Shown: one piece after another, positions 5,155-5,240 of the stretch
How positions within the stretch are numbered: position 1 is the stretch's first letter
How the letters are laid out: every line of letters begins with the position of its first letter
Origin: an uncultured Oscillospiraceae bacterium
GTDB taxonomy: Bacteria; Bacillota; Clostridia; Oscillospirales; Oscillospiraceae
Direction of reading: 5' to 3'
Assembly (NCBI GenBank): GCA_934561725.1
Contig: CAKTGW010000096.1
Coordinates: 1-5,240, forward strand
Length of the DNA: 5,240 nt
Notes under the pieces: generated by a model
What the model was told of the DNA's origin: nothing
The model's input: the letters and a program-made list of their open reading frames with translations, nothing else
Database searches by the model: none
Program-made: the position numbers and the translations under genes

Positions 5155-5240
5155 ATGAATACTGACTGCCTGCAATTCCGCTGGATCAATGCATCCTGCT
5201 ATGAGTTCAAGCTGCTGGACGGCAGGATCATCACCATAGA
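5155..5240 (+). CDS. Start of a gene, possibly an MBL-fold metallo-hydrolase (partial)
   Basis: Only the first 28 codons are present before the window ends. The start is well supported: AAAGGA lies 6 nt before the ATG, after a long AT-rich spacer. The visible protein contains LQFRWINASCYEFKLLDGRI followed by ITI and D or E. This resembles the first two strands of metallo-beta-lactamase-fold hydrolases of the UlaG-like type, which often begin with a W-x-x-x-(A/S)-C/x-F/Y-E pattern, then a DG turn and a conserved xxDP. The metal-binding HxHxDH motif would lie outside the window, so the assignment is tentative. The gene follows the regulator pair in the same direction but has its own upstream region with a Crp-like dyad, so it may be controlled by them. 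Confidence 0.55.
   Translation, partial: MNTDCLQFRWINASCYEFKLLDGRIITI

Overview
The window looks like chromosomal DNA of a Gram-positive, probably gut-type Clostridia species (Bacillota; Oscillospiraceae- or Lachnospiraceae-like). The reasons are the lipoprotein form of PstS, strong AAGGAG-type ribosome binding sites before the pst genes, moderately GC-rich genes separated by AT-rich spacers, PhoP-box-like repeats of Bacillota type, and an intergenic hairpin repeat of a style I recall from Clostridia. No closer placement is possible from the sequence alone.

Positions 1-3147 carry, on the minus strand and in the order of transcription, pstS, pstC, pstA and the first 151 codons of pstB: the high-affinity phosphate ABC importer. 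PstS captures phosphate outside the cell, PstC and PstA form the membrane channel, and PstB is the ATPase. pstA follows pstC after 1 base and pstB follows pstA after 11 bases, so these three are tightly coupled. A 12-bp hairpin sits between pstS and pstC. A phoU gene would be expected beyond the left edge but is not in the window.

Positions 3148-3475 are a dense control region. Reading leftwards, it holds a possible promoter and an intrinsic terminator that serves no visible gene, then two TTAACA hexamers exactly 11 nt apart (a PhoP-box-like pattern) and the pstS promoter region. Reading rightwards, it holds a promoter and a structured leader for the next genes. The two putative promoters in the middle face each other and overlap.

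Positions 3476-4781 encode two tandem, paralogous Crp/Fnr-type transcription regulators that overlap by about 40 bp in different frames and end at a perfect 26-bp palindrome followed by T residues. They probably work as a pair. Whether they have anything to do with phosphate is unknown.

Positions 4841-5154 contain a small hairpin repeat, then AT-rich DNA with a Crp-type dyad (TGTGA-N6-TTACA) that overlaps a possible -35 box. A new gene starts at 5155 and runs off the right edge; its first residues resemble the start of a metallo-beta-lactamase-fold hydrolase. The dyad makes this gene a plausible target of the Crp/Fnr-like pair.

The pst operon is ordinary. The most interesting parts are the overlapping regulator pair, the orphan terminator or possible small RNA before pstS, and the candidate operators. 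I see no clearly new multi-gene system here.
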